Shown: piece by piece, positions 1-8,182 of the stretch | Position numbering within the stretch: position 1 is the first letter of the stretch | Layout of the letters: each line of letters begins with the position of its first letter | Source of the DNA: Bacteroidales bacterium | GTDB taxonomy: Bacteria > Bacteroidota > Bacteroidia > Bacteroidales > Muribaculaceae | Direction: 5' to 3' | DNA: 64,000 nt | Assembly: GCA_014800525.1 (NCBI GenBank) | Contig: JAAVFV010000030.1 | Location: 1 to 64,000 of the forward strand | The notes under the pieces: generated by a model | Database searches by the model: none | The model's input: only the letters and a program-made list of their open reading frames with translations | What the model was told of the DNA's origin: nothing | Position numbers and translations under genes: made by a program

Positions 1-119
1 GTTATATGTTTCAAATCCCCTTGTCAAGACTTTTCACAAAAATAATGCTTAAAAACATATTTTAAAGTTTCAAGTGTTTGATACTCAATTAATTCAATAA
101 ATGTTAAAATCTCTTTCGA
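1..119. other. Left edge, no gene seen
   Basis: This AT-rich stretch lies downstream of the diacylglycerol kinase stop codon. I see no convincing coding frame, hairpin or promoter in it. Confidence 0.5.
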
Positions 120-497
120 TTAGTTAATTTCAACAAATAAAGATATTATATGAGGAATAAAAATAAGGCTTCCTACGATGATAGCCGCAATTACAAAGAG
201 CAGAACGGCGCCCGCAGCGATATCTTTTGCAGCTTTTATAAGCGGATGGCGCTCCATACTTACTCGGTCGCAGAGGCGTTCGATAGCCGTATTCATCCCC
301 TCCCCCATTAATACTCCTCCTATACAAACAATTATTGCACACCATTCCCATCTCTCCAAGTTGAGGAGCAGACCGGCGAGTATCACACACACTGTCGCTA
401 TGAAATCTATCTGTGCATGCGATTCTTTCTTAAAAAGTTCGGCTATGCCCTGGAATGCATAGCCGAACGCTTTCTTTCTCTTGTTCCAATATCCCAT
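120..497 (-). CDS. dgkA: Diacylglycerol kinase family membrane protein
   Basis: This is a 125-residue integral membrane lipid kinase of the prokaryotic DgkA family. Family members phosphorylate diacylglycerol or undecaprenol at the inner membrane. The family signature is visible: an ESHAQID stretch near residue 25, GEGMNTAIERLCDRV near residue 65 and KAAKDIAAGAVLL near residue 90, with three hydrophobic helices between and after them. The length matches the family (about 120-130 residues). It starts 79 bases after the PAP2 phosphatase gene on the same strand, so the two are probably co-transcribed as a kinase/phosphatase pair acting on membrane lipids. Whether the substrate is diacylglycerol or undecaprenol cannot be read from the sequence. 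Confidence 0.9.
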   Translation of the reverse strand: MGYWNKRKKAFGYAFQGIAELFKKESHAQIDFIATVCVILAGLLLNLERWEWCAIIVCIGGVLMGEGMNTAIERLCDRVSMERHPLIKAAKDIAAGAVLLFVIAAIIVGSLIFIPHIISLFVEIN

Positions 498-576
498 AGG
501 TTTGGCATATTAATTACCTTCAATCTGCCGTAGAGCCCTAATATTCTATTCAGCAGATAAAGGATTTGATCTTCGT

Positions 577-1140
577 TTAAAATTCAAAGGATGTGTAGAT
601 ACCTACCGAATGTGCATCCGCGACAGGACTTATTTGCAAATTATGTTTACGTGCGAAAGGCGTGGTGAAGAAGTAGGCACTCATCGCTCCTAATGTTCCG
701 CCTGCCACTACATCCCAGACATGATGTTTCTTGGCAAACACTCGTCCCCAACCGACATATGCAGCTAAAGCATAGGCCGGCCCTCCATACCACCATCCAT
801 ATCGACGCTGAAGGAAGGCAGCCGTTGCGAAGCTTATGGAACTATGCCCCGACGGAAAACTATGGTAGTTTGATCCATCCGGACGAAGTTCCTTTACTCC
901 ATATTTCAGAATAAGCGTAATTGCAGCCGTAGCCCCTGCCGTCTCCATACCTTGAATTAGTCCTTTCCAGTCACGCTCCACCAATACCCCGGTTAACGCC
1001 GCCACAGGAAGAGCTATTACAAGGGCATCAGTGGTCTTGGCCACAGCCTTCTGACTCTGGCTCGGCACAAACGGGGTTTCTCCTTTCATGCTGAGATTCA
1101 GACTCAGCATCGCCATGAGTATAATTACAAACCTTTTCAT
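577..1140 (-). CDS. PAP2-family (type 2) phosphatidic acid phosphatase
   Basis: This 187-residue protein has the three PAP2 motifs: KYGVKELRP (KxxxxxxRP), SFPSGHSS (PSGH) and GRVFAKKHHVWD (R-x5-H-x3-D). It has an N-terminal hydrophobic signal and several membrane segments. The family dephosphorylates lipid phosphates, such as phosphatidic acid, undecaprenyl pyrophosphate or lipid A, on the periplasmic face. Its ATG overlaps the TGA of the upstream PCMD lipoprotein gene as ATGA (1137-1140), so translation is probably coupled to the surface-lipoprotein operon. The C-terminus ends in an aromatic stretch (YTSFEF), unusual for a purely inner-membrane enzyme. The substrate is unknown; a role in modifying lipid carriers or lipid A for this locus is inference. 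Confidence 0.88.
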   Translation of the reverse strand: MKRFVIILMAMLSLNLSMKGETPFVPSQSQKAVAKTTDALVIALPVAALTGVLVERDWKGLIQGMETAGATAAITLILKYGVKELRPDGSNYHSFPSGHSSISFATAAFLQRRYGWWYGGPAYALAAYVGWGRVFAKKHHVWDVVAGGTLGAMSAYFFTTPFARKHNLQISPVADAHSVGIYTSFEF

Positions 1141-2825
1141 TTCTTATACTGAGCCTTTGAATTTCGTGACTGAATGTGGTTTTTACCAGATAATAGTTTC
1201 AATGGACTCATTCCTTCCGGATAATCCCAATCAAACGAGAACTGGTCAACATACAGTATGGAGCCGGCTCCTCCAGTGAAGTAATCTCCATATTTAGACG
1301 CGGCACATGTGATCAAAAGGTAAGTTGGAACTTTCGCCGTATCCCGATACTTTATATCTATTACGAATTCCTTATATTCCGACATTTTACCGCTATAAAT
1401 CAATTCGCCATAGCCTATCACTGAGGGTGAATTAGGATCGAACAACTGTCTCTTTGCAGGATTAGTTCGAATCTCGAAAGGTCCGGCCCAATCAGTAAGA
1501 GCCACATAGATATGGCAGGTATCCGGCTGGCCCTTCATAAAATCGAGTTGCTTATCCGCGTAATTGATATCAGCTGCAGAATACTGATAGTAACCTTTTA
1601 GACGTGTGGGACGTAACGTCCAGGGGCGTCCGAAATCAAGAATACCATTTGAACCGTCTACTTCAACAAATTTACCGGTATAGATCGATCCGGCAGCTAA
1701 CTTTCCTAATCCGAATAAACCCACAAATCGGGTTTCAAGTTGTGCGGCCTGACCGGTTCCGGTAACAGTATGATCCGTCGGTACCACATTACTCTGACCC
1801 AATGTAGCGGCTCCTGTATTACCCGTATCCCAGAACTGATCTCCACCTTCAGGATATGGATTCCAGACATTACCATCTTTCCACCATTGATCGAAATCTC
1901 CATCCGGAATATCAGCTGTGCCTGCAGTGGTGACCTTTATCTCATTTCCCTTTTGTGTCGGCACAACGGCACGCACGGAGTATTCGGTAAGAGGGGTAAG
2001 ATGCGGAATATATGCGTAGAACGAACCTCCTGTCTGACTCACATATTTCTGGTCGAGCGTTATCCATTCTTCTGATCCAGATTCCCGGTATTCAAACCCT
2101 CCTGTCATATCTTCGGGACAAGTGCCGTAAGCCCATATCACCTCCGACCATGCATCCACACTCGTGGTATTGGCCAATGACTCCACTACTTCAGCATAAA
2201 TGGTCCATACCTCGGAGCGTCCGAATGCAGTCACCACCACCTTAAACGGATGTGACAAATCAATATCCCAGCCCGGACGAAGATCCGGAACTGTTTCTGA
2301 CACTTTGGCAGCTCCGAGTTTGGCATTTACAATCCTGACTTTTGAGAGGTCTACCCTATTGGTAACAGAAACAATCACTCTTCGGGCTACCACATCTATC
2401 ACACTCTCACCTACCTGACCCTCAACCTCAAAATATCTTTCTATTTCCTGATGGCCGATAACTTTCCAGGGATATTCCTGATAGCGTTTCAAAGTCACCT
2501 CAAGGGGGGAAGACAGATCATAGGTTCCCTCCAGAAGATTCGGATCCGATGTGCCACCCTCCGTGATTACATATTCACTGAATCTTACAGCCATTATGTC
2601 CACTGCCTCACTCAGATAAACGTCAGCCTGACACGTGACTGAATCCAAAATAGTGGGTCTCGACTCCCCTTCGGCCACCAACGCCCTGATATTCTGAGCG
2701 ATTCGGGGATAAGGGATATCATCCTTGATACACGATCCCATTACCGTCAGCAATACAAACACTGCACCCAAGAGAACGAATGAAGATAAGACCCTTCCGC
2801 CTATTTCTTTATTTTTTCTTTTCAT
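1137..2825 (-). CDS. PCMD-domain surface lipoprotein
   Basis: This is a 562-residue lipoprotein. The signal segment ends in a lipobox (VMGSC, Cys32) followed by IKDD. Residues about 60-210 look like two Ig-like repeats, about 225-300 a fibronectin-III-like module, and from about 306 (IPDGDFDQW) to 545 a PCMD domain (putative carbohydrate metabolism domain, a jelly-roll fold). The same FnIII+PCMD ending recurs in the 744-residue and, more divergently, the 861-residue lipoproteins of this operon. By family knowledge, PCMD proteins are surface proteins with presumed glycan binding; no catalytic residues can be assigned here. It is the last lipoprotein of the operon and is translationally coupled to the PAP2 gene. 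Confidence 0.85.
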   Translation of the reverse strand: MKRKNKEIGGRVLSSFVLLGAVFVLLTVMGSCIKDDIPYPRIAQNIRALVAEGESRPTILDSVTCQADVYLSEAVDIMAVRFSEYVITEGGTSDPNLLEGTYDLSSPLEVTLKRYQEYPWKVIGHQEIERYFEVEGQVGESVIDVVARRVIVSVTNRVDLSKVRIVNAKLGAAKVSETVPDLRPGWDIDLSHPFKVVVTAFGRSEVWTIYAEVVESLANTTSVDAWSEVIWAYGTCPEDMTGGFEYRESGSEEWITLDQKYVSQTGGSFYAYIPHLTPLTEYSVRAVVPTQKGNEIKVTTAGTADIPDGDFDQWWKDGNVWNPYPEGGDQFWDTGNTGAATLGQSNVVPTDHTVTGTGQAAQLETRFVGLFGLGKLAAGSIYTGKFVEVDGSNGILDFGRPWTLRPTRLKGYYQYSAADINYADKQLDFMKGQPDTCHIYVALTDWAGPFEIRTNPAKRQLFDPNSPSVIGYGELIYSGKMSEYKEFVIDIKYRDTAKVPTYLLITCAASKYGDYFTGGAGSILYVDQFSFDWDYPEGMSPLKLLSGKNHIQSRNSKAQYKK

Positions 2826-2839
2826 ATTCTTTTATTCAA

Positions 2840-3778
2840 TCAGATATGAATTCCGATACCAAAATTTATATTAAAGATATTGAAACGGAAATTTGCTCCG
2901 GAAGTGACTCTATTTCCAAGGTCTTCTCCATTCTCTGTCTGCTTCTCATTCTTCAGGTTGAATCCGAATACGCCGAATGAGACATTGAAGCTCACATTAT
3001 CCATAATGAACACGCACACTCCCGGAGAAAAATTCAGGGCTGCCTGCATATATGTAGTGTGAGTGGTACGCAGATTCCCGTCAAATGGTCGTTGAAAATC
3101 CGAATTCCCGGAAGAAAAGGCTAATTCCACTTCATTAAAGATTCCGAACCGGCCTCTACGCGTCAATCCCACATACTGCTGAAGCGTAAGGGCGGCTGTA
3201 TAGGCCTCATTCCTATACATTATATCATGAAGATTGAAATTCATATCTTCCATAATATCCACATTAAAGGAATCTATGGCACCTTTCATTGAGGTGTAGC
3301 CCAACCGCAAACCAAGGGAAACATTATTACTTATAAAATATGATACGGAAGGACGGATGGAAAAAGCATGAGCGCGGATATCTATATCCGACATAAGATC
3401 CATAATTCCCAGATCATCAGTGGTGAATTCTCCATACGATGCTGTCAATCCAAATGCCCATTGTCCCTTGGGAATGAATAGATGATTAAACAGACCTCTA
3501 TCGAAGCGTCCGAAATTACGTGTGCGTAATATCATCGGAACAGTATCACCCTTCCAGAGGGCCTTCTCATTCATATCTATATTGCTCTCATCATCCACTA
3601 CCCTCATATGACCTGTAAGCAATTTCAATACATCATTTTCCAAAGAATCGGGAACATAGATATACTTTCCTGCCGGCTCCGATTTGGAAACGCTATCCAT
3701 CTCAGAGGCCCATGCTTTTGGCCCGATTATCACCGCCAATACCAGCAAGCTTAATCGAAGAATTATTCTCTTTTTCAT
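2840..3778 (-). CDS. Outer-membrane beta-barrel protein, paralogue 1
   Basis: This 312-residue secreted protein has an N-terminal signal peptide (MKKRIILRLSLLVLAVIIGPKAWA). From about residue 100 it shows alternating amphipathic strands with aromatic girdles, typical of a small outer-membrane barrel (for example LFIPKGQWAFGLTASYGEF and SLGLRLGYTSMKGA). It is clearly paralogous to the next gene (3797-4645): both carry a PKGQW motif before the first strand and end in short strands facing the C-terminus. I do not recognise a named family. Its position between DUF4493 and PCMD lipoproteins suggests a membrane anchor or pore for the surface complex; this is inference. Confidence 0.8.
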   Translation of the reverse strand: MKKRIILRLSLLVLAVIIGPKAWASEMDSVSKSEPAGKYIYVPDSLENDVLKLLTGHMRVVDDESNIDMNEKALWKGDTVPMILRTRNFGRFDRGLFNHLFIPKGQWAFGLTASYGEFTTDDLGIMDLMSDIDIRAHAFSIRPSVSYFISNNVSLGLRLGYTSMKGAIDSFNVDIMEDMNFNLHDIMYRNEAYTAALTLQQYVGLTRRGRFGIFNEVELAFSSGNSDFQRPFDGNLRTTHTTYMQAALNFSPGVCVFIMDNVSFNVSFGVFGFNLKNEKQTENGEDLGNRVTSGANFRFNIFNINFGIGIHI

Positions 3779-3796
3779 TTTCTTTCTGTTTGGGGA

Positions 3797-4645
3797 TTAG
3801 AGATAGAACGACATTCCGAATGTGATCGAGAAAAGATTGATATGGAAATTGGCCAGTTTCGACTTGCGTCGCGAAACATAGATACGATCCGTTGTGGATT
3901 TAGTGGATGTATAACTAAATCCCAGCACGCCGATATTCACTTCCAGAGCCGAGTAATTGTTGAGGAACATACACAGGCCGGGCACAATACCGACACTCAG
4001 CTGAAAATTTTTCTCATAGGTTCCCGTAATGTTATCACCCACTCCGGTGGTAAATTTCGACTGGCCTCCGCCCAACTGACACTGCACCTCATTAAAGAAT
4101 CCGAATCGCTTTGATCTTCCGATTGAAAAATAATTCCGGAAGAACATCGTGGCATAGTAATTATGCGCCAGCGAATATATATGATCCATTGAATAGTCCA
4201 TATCGGTATCCAGCACAATACTTGCTTCCTCGAGCTTGGTCAGCGACCGCTGGTATCCGAATTTAAGACCCAATCCCATATCATCAGCAATCATATATCC
4301 CAACATGGGAGTAACCTTGAAGGTATAGGTATCTCCCGATACCCCGTCAAGAATTAAAAACTGATATTTATTCTGATTACTCTGGGAATAGGAGATGGAG
4401 ACTCCAGTGAGCCATTGACCTTTAGGCACAAACACCACACTCTCCATTTCACGTCGATATTCCTCCAATGTTTTTTTCTTTACGATTGAATCTATCATCG
4501 CAGGAGTGACATGAAGCGTATCCGCCTCAGCTATCTCAGAGGGCAAATTCATGCTATCCGCTGAAAATGCAGTCTGACCCTGCGCGCATAGTGCGCACAG
4601 AGCCAGACATATACTGATTATAATTTTTTTGTTCACTGCATTCAA
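3797..4645 (-). CDS. Outer-membrane beta-barrel protein, paralogue 2
   Basis: This 282-residue protein has a signal peptide (cleavage near AQGQT) and a predicted 8-12-strand barrel from about residue 70 (VFVPKGQWLTGVSISYSQ). The C-terminus (SITFGMSFYL) ends in a typical barrel-terminal strand with an aromatic penultimate residue. It is similar in order and motifs to the adjacent 312-residue barrel, so the pair looks like a tandem duplication followed by divergence. It starts 3 bases after the stop codon of the 744-residue lipoprotein gene, a tight operon spacing. Function unknown. Confidence 0.8.
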   Translation of the reverse strand: MNAVNKKIIISICLALCALCAQGQTAFSADSMNLPSEIAEADTLHVTPAMIDSIVKKKTLEEYRREMESVVFVPKGQWLTGVSISYSQSNQNKYQFLILDGVSGDTYTFKVTPMLGYMIADDMGLGLKFGYQRSLTKLEEASIVLDTDMDYSMDHIYSLAHNYYATMFFRNYFSIGRSKRFGFFNEVQCQLGGGQSKFTTGVGDNITGTYEKNFQLSVGIVPGLCMFLNNYSALEVNIGVLGFSYTSTKSTTDRIYVSRRKSKLANFHINLFSITFGMSFYL

Positions 4646-4648
4646 CTA

Positions 4649-6883
4649 TTACTCGTAAACAAGTTCAAAATCGTCTACATACATCACCGACTGGCTCGAC
4701 CCGGAGAAATAGTCGCCATATTTGGAAGCCGTAACCACAATCGCCAGATGAGTCGGTTTTCTTGTCTTAGCCGCTTCCTTATACTCAATCGGAATCTCTA
4801 CTTTAGCCAAACCTCCGTCAGGTCCGAATGCCTCAGTCCAGGTCACCTGTCCATAAGCCAATACATTCTGTCCGTTAGGGTCAAACACCTGGCGATTGGA
4901 TGCCTTGGTGCGGATCTCCATCGCTCCGCTAAGAAGAGCCACATAAATCTGACCATGATCGTTTCCTCCTTTAAAGCCCGCCGGAACAAACTCATCATTG
5001 CCATCCTTCACTTTCACTCCCGCTCCCGGACGATAATTCACCCACACAGAAAGCTTCTTGGGATGAGATCCATTATAGGAACGGCCAATTGAGAGAACAC
5101 CATCCGTACCATCCGTCTTCACATACTCTCCGACGAACAGGTTTCCGGCAGCCAATATACCCACAGCCTCGGCTGATGCAAGACGAGCCGAGCTCTCCCC
5201 GCTATTAAACATATCGGTGGATCGTGTGGTCAGAGTCTTACTTGCTGTAGCCGCGCCCTCATTGCCGGATCCCCAGAACGACTGACTCTTATTACCTCCT
5301 GCTCCGGGTAATGTCACAGTTCGGGTGCCTAACATTGTACTGGCTGAGTATGTGCTCCACTCCTCCATCGAGGCATTTGGAATTGTAAACATTGCCTCAG
5401 TGGTGAACGATACAGGCTGGGCTTCATCATATCCATCACAGAAGGGAGCATACTCATACTTCGTATTCTGCTTCAGGCCACTGAGTGACACACGATAGTA
5501 TCCCGTGGCTCTGGTGTTTCCAGCCGGATAGACACGCTGCCAGGTTTCTGTTCCTGCTTCGCGATACTTGATACCATAATTCGCAGCGGAGTTATCATAG
5601 ATATATCCGGTCAGAGTGGCTGTGGTGGCTCCGACTGAAAGAAGGTTCTTCTTAAGATCGCTTTCATCAACTCCTACAGGGGATTTACGTACGATAGCCG
5701 CTTCCGTATTAGCGACATGTAACGTTCCTGAACCCACATTATGGCGATCGTCGGTTCCGGTGACAGTGACACAATATTCTTCATCACTTTCCGGAAGGGC
5801 ATCGAGGAAAGCCTTGGTGAATGTGATATGAAAACGCTCCACTTTCACCTTGCCTTCATCAAGAGAAGGAGCATCGTCATACGTTTCCTCTTCCTCAACC
5901 ACTATTCCTAAGGCACGAAGCTGATCCTGCACGTCTCCCTGCGTGATATTGAGTCCTGACTCAATTCCGGTGAAATTCGAACTGAAATCCATTATCACTG
6001 ATCCCTTATCAAAGCCAAAATAACCCCGCATTACAACGTTTATATCCGTAAAGTTACCCGGAGTAGACACCACTTGGTCGCGGATATCAAATTCCGATCC
6101 GATCAATGCAGGAGCCGGGAAGATTTCTATATCCTCCTGAATAATTGGGATATCTTCTATTTCTATACGGATCAACGCTCCGCCCTGGGTCACGGGAGGC
6201 TGATCAGCGGAGAGTCTGACAACATATTCGTGAGCTCTCTTCACGCCCTCAATCTTACCCTCTTTATGATAGGGTGAGCCATCGGACAATATGCCCTCAA
6301 TCTCATAAGACAAATCCTTGTCAGCATTGGGCATCATGAAATATCCTTTAGATGTGGGGATGTTGGAGTTATCGAATTCCAGACTGCCACGCGAATGACT
6401 GAATGTCACCTTCAGATTCTTAAGATCCACATTCAGGGAAACAGGATCCACAGAAGTGACCACATTGGCAATATTGCAATTCAGTGTCAAAGGAGTGGTG
6501 CCTTCAGAGAGCTGGAATTTACGGTATCCTCTATAAAACTTCTTATCATAAGAAGCTGATACGGAATCTCCTGTCCATCCTTCCACCACATATTCACCTA
6601 CGGTCAGCTTAATCTGGGACGGAACGTTTTCCACACCCTTATATTTACGGATCACGCCTTTCGCATTCTCGATATATATCACGCAATTATCACGAAGCGA
6701 CTTCATTTCATCGTTTCCTATAGCCCGTGTATCGACTTGAAGTTCTCCCTTGACAGCTGTACTTAGCTCAAGAGTGCCTTCGGCCGATCCATCAAATGGA
6801 TTATCCTTGGCACAAGAGGAGAACAGCACACTGCCGGCCAGAATCACAGCCGAACCAGCTATTAATTTCTCTATAAAGTTCAT
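4649..6883 (-). CDS. DUF4493 + PCMD surface lipoprotein (744 aa)
   Basis: The signal segment ends in the lipobox FSSC (Cys24). Residues about 35-230 form a DUF4493 domain (sequence such as EGTLELSTAVKGEL, then VGEYVVEGWTGDS), residues about 240-400 look like Ig-like repeats, 400-500 a fibronectin-III-like module (LKQNTKYEYAPFCDGYDE), and about 508-744 a PCMD domain beginning IPNASMEEWS. The architecture is that of a long exported surface stalk with a lectin-like tip. Spacing to neighbours is 12 bases upstream and 3 downstream, so it is part of the operon that starts at 10764. DUF4493 is a domain of unknown function common in Bacteroidales surface proteins. Confidence 0.87.
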   Translation of the reverse strand: MNFIEKLIAGSAVILAGSVLFSSCAKDNPFDGSAEGTLELSTAVKGELQVDTRAIGNDEMKSLRDNCVIYIENAKGVIRKYKGVENVPSQIKLTVGEYVVEGWTGDSVSASYDKKFYRGYRKFQLSEGTTPLTLNCNIANVVTSVDPVSLNVDLKNLKVTFSHSRGSLEFDNSNIPTSKGYFMMPNADKDLSYEIEGILSDGSPYHKEGKIEGVKRAHEYVVRLSADQPPVTQGGALIRIEIEDIPIIQEDIEIFPAPALIGSEFDIRDQVVSTPGNFTDINVVMRGYFGFDKGSVIMDFSSNFTGIESGLNITQGDVQDQLRALGIVVEEEETYDDAPSLDEGKVKVERFHITFTKAFLDALPESDEEYCVTVTGTDDRHNVGSGTLHVANTEAAIVRKSPVGVDESDLKKNLLSVGATTATLTGYIYDNSAANYGIKYREAGTETWQRVYPAGNTRATGYYRVSLSGLKQNTKYEYAPFCDGYDEAQPVSFTTEAMFTIPNASMEEWSTYSASTMLGTRTVTLPGAGGNKSQSFWGSGNEGAATASKTLTTRSTDMFNSGESSARLASAEAVGILAAGNLFVGEYVKTDGTDGVLSIGRSYNGSHPKKLSVWVNYRPGAGVKVKDGNDEFVPAGFKGGNDHGQIYVALLSGAMEIRTKASNRQVFDPNGQNVLAYGQVTWTEAFGPDGGLAKVEIPIEYKEAAKTRKPTHLAIVVTASKYGDYFSGSSQSVMYVDDFELVYE

Positions 6884-6895
6884 GGCTGTTGCTTA

Positions 6896-8182
6896 TTATA
6901 ATTTCAATTTCAATGTCTTCGTTACTTCTCCATTGGCATCCCCTACGGTGATCACGAAATGATGCTCCGCAGAACCGAATATAGCTATCATGGGAAGGAA
7001 GCCGGTCAGATCAAAATCTACACTTGACTTTCCTCCGGTACTGACCGGCAAGCCAAGGGCTTCAAGTATCTCCTTCACATCTTCGGTCTTGCCATCCACG
7101 AACCTCGTGTTATTGACCAAGTCGAGCCTATCCGACAGACCGACACTTTCCAATTCAGCCGGTGTAAGATTATCGGAGACTATCACACATTCAAATTTTG
7201 TGAAACCGCCCTCCGCATTACTCTTCATATGCAATACCACCTTTGAAGTTTCCGGATCCACCGGATTCACCTTATCCAGGTCGATCGGGCTATCAGCCGT
7301 GATTGTCGGTAATTCCTGAGTCGGTGGAGTCGGATCATCGCCTTCATCATCTCCCTCGCGCGGCCGCTCATTATCATCAAGGATTTCATCCTCGATAGTA
7401 GGGACATCGCAGTTGATATCAATTTTCTGCACAGATGCCTCTACTCTGAGGTCGGCCTCCATATCTCCTCCCATATTCGGGTCGGAGCCTGGATGAGGAT
7501 GGAAATTCAGAATATAATGATATCCCTTCTTCACCTCATTCTTAAGAGTCTTCGTTTCCGAAGTCTTTGAGCCGTCCACGGTGCCCTCGAACACAGCTAC
7601 CATAGTATTCTCATTGGAATACATGAAATAGCCCGCTTTCCCGGCTTCAACCTCAGCTTTTGTGAATCGCAATGCTTCGCTCGCTCCGACCTTTACATCC
7701 ACGAACACATCATCACCCATACGGTTTGTCAACGTCGGATCGAAAGTCACGGTTACCATGATATTCTCAAGCTTACATACGATAGGCTCGATATAGCTTG
7801 TGATCTCCATCGGTTTTACTTCGAACTCGCTCGACTCTCCGACCATATACGGGGCTTCCCATGCCACAGGATACAACTCGCCATATGTGGCTGTACAGGT
7901 ATAGGTGCCGGCCGGTAGTGTCACGACATCGGGCATTTCCGAATACTTATATTTGGCCATAGGCTGCGAGTCACCCTTCTTAGTGAACATCACATCAAAA
8001 TCGCTGAGCAAAGTATTACTGCGAGTGCGTACCAGTGACTCATCAGTAAGACTTACTGCTAATGCTGATTTCACAAGCTGACCCTCTTCCGAGATCGGAT
8101 CCGGACTGAAAGGCTGTTCCTTCTGACAGCTTACCATCAGCAGACATCCCCCTAATAGAGAATATATATATGATCGTTTCAT
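6896..8182 (-). CDS. DUF4493 surface lipoprotein (428 aa)
   Basis: The lipobox is LMVSC (Cys19). Residues about 35-260 form a DUF4493 domain, followed by an acidic, proline-rich linker (DDNERPREGDDEGDDPTPPT, about 270-290) and an Ig-like C-terminal domain that resembles the Ig repeats of the 744-residue protein (for example KTEDVKEILEALGLPVSTGG). It lacks the PCMD tip. Its ATG overlaps the TGA of the upstream gene as ATGA (8179-8182), indicating translational coupling. It may be a shorter structural partner of the two PCMD-tipped proteins; this is inference from composition and position. Confidence 0.83.
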   Translation of the reverse strand: MKRSYIYSLLGGCLLMVSCQKEQPFSPDPISEEGQLVKSALAVSLTDESLVRTRSNTLLSDFDVMFTKKGDSQPMAKYKYSEMPDVVTLPAGTYTCTATYGELYPVAWEAPYMVGESSEFEVKPMEITSYIEPIVCKLENIMVTVTFDPTLTNRMGDDVFVDVKVGASEALRFTKAEVEAGKAGYFMYSNENTMVAVFEGTVDGSKTSETKTLKNEVKKGYHYILNFHPHPGSDPNMGGDMEADLRVEASVQKIDINCDVPTIEDEILDDNERPREGDDEGDDPTPPTQELPTITADSPIDLDKVNPVDPETSKVVLHMKSNAEGGFTKFECVIVSDNLTPAELESVGLSDRLDLVNNTRFVDGKTEDVKEILEALGLPVSTGGKSSVDFDLTGFLPMIAIFGSAEHHFVITVGDANGEVTKTLKLKL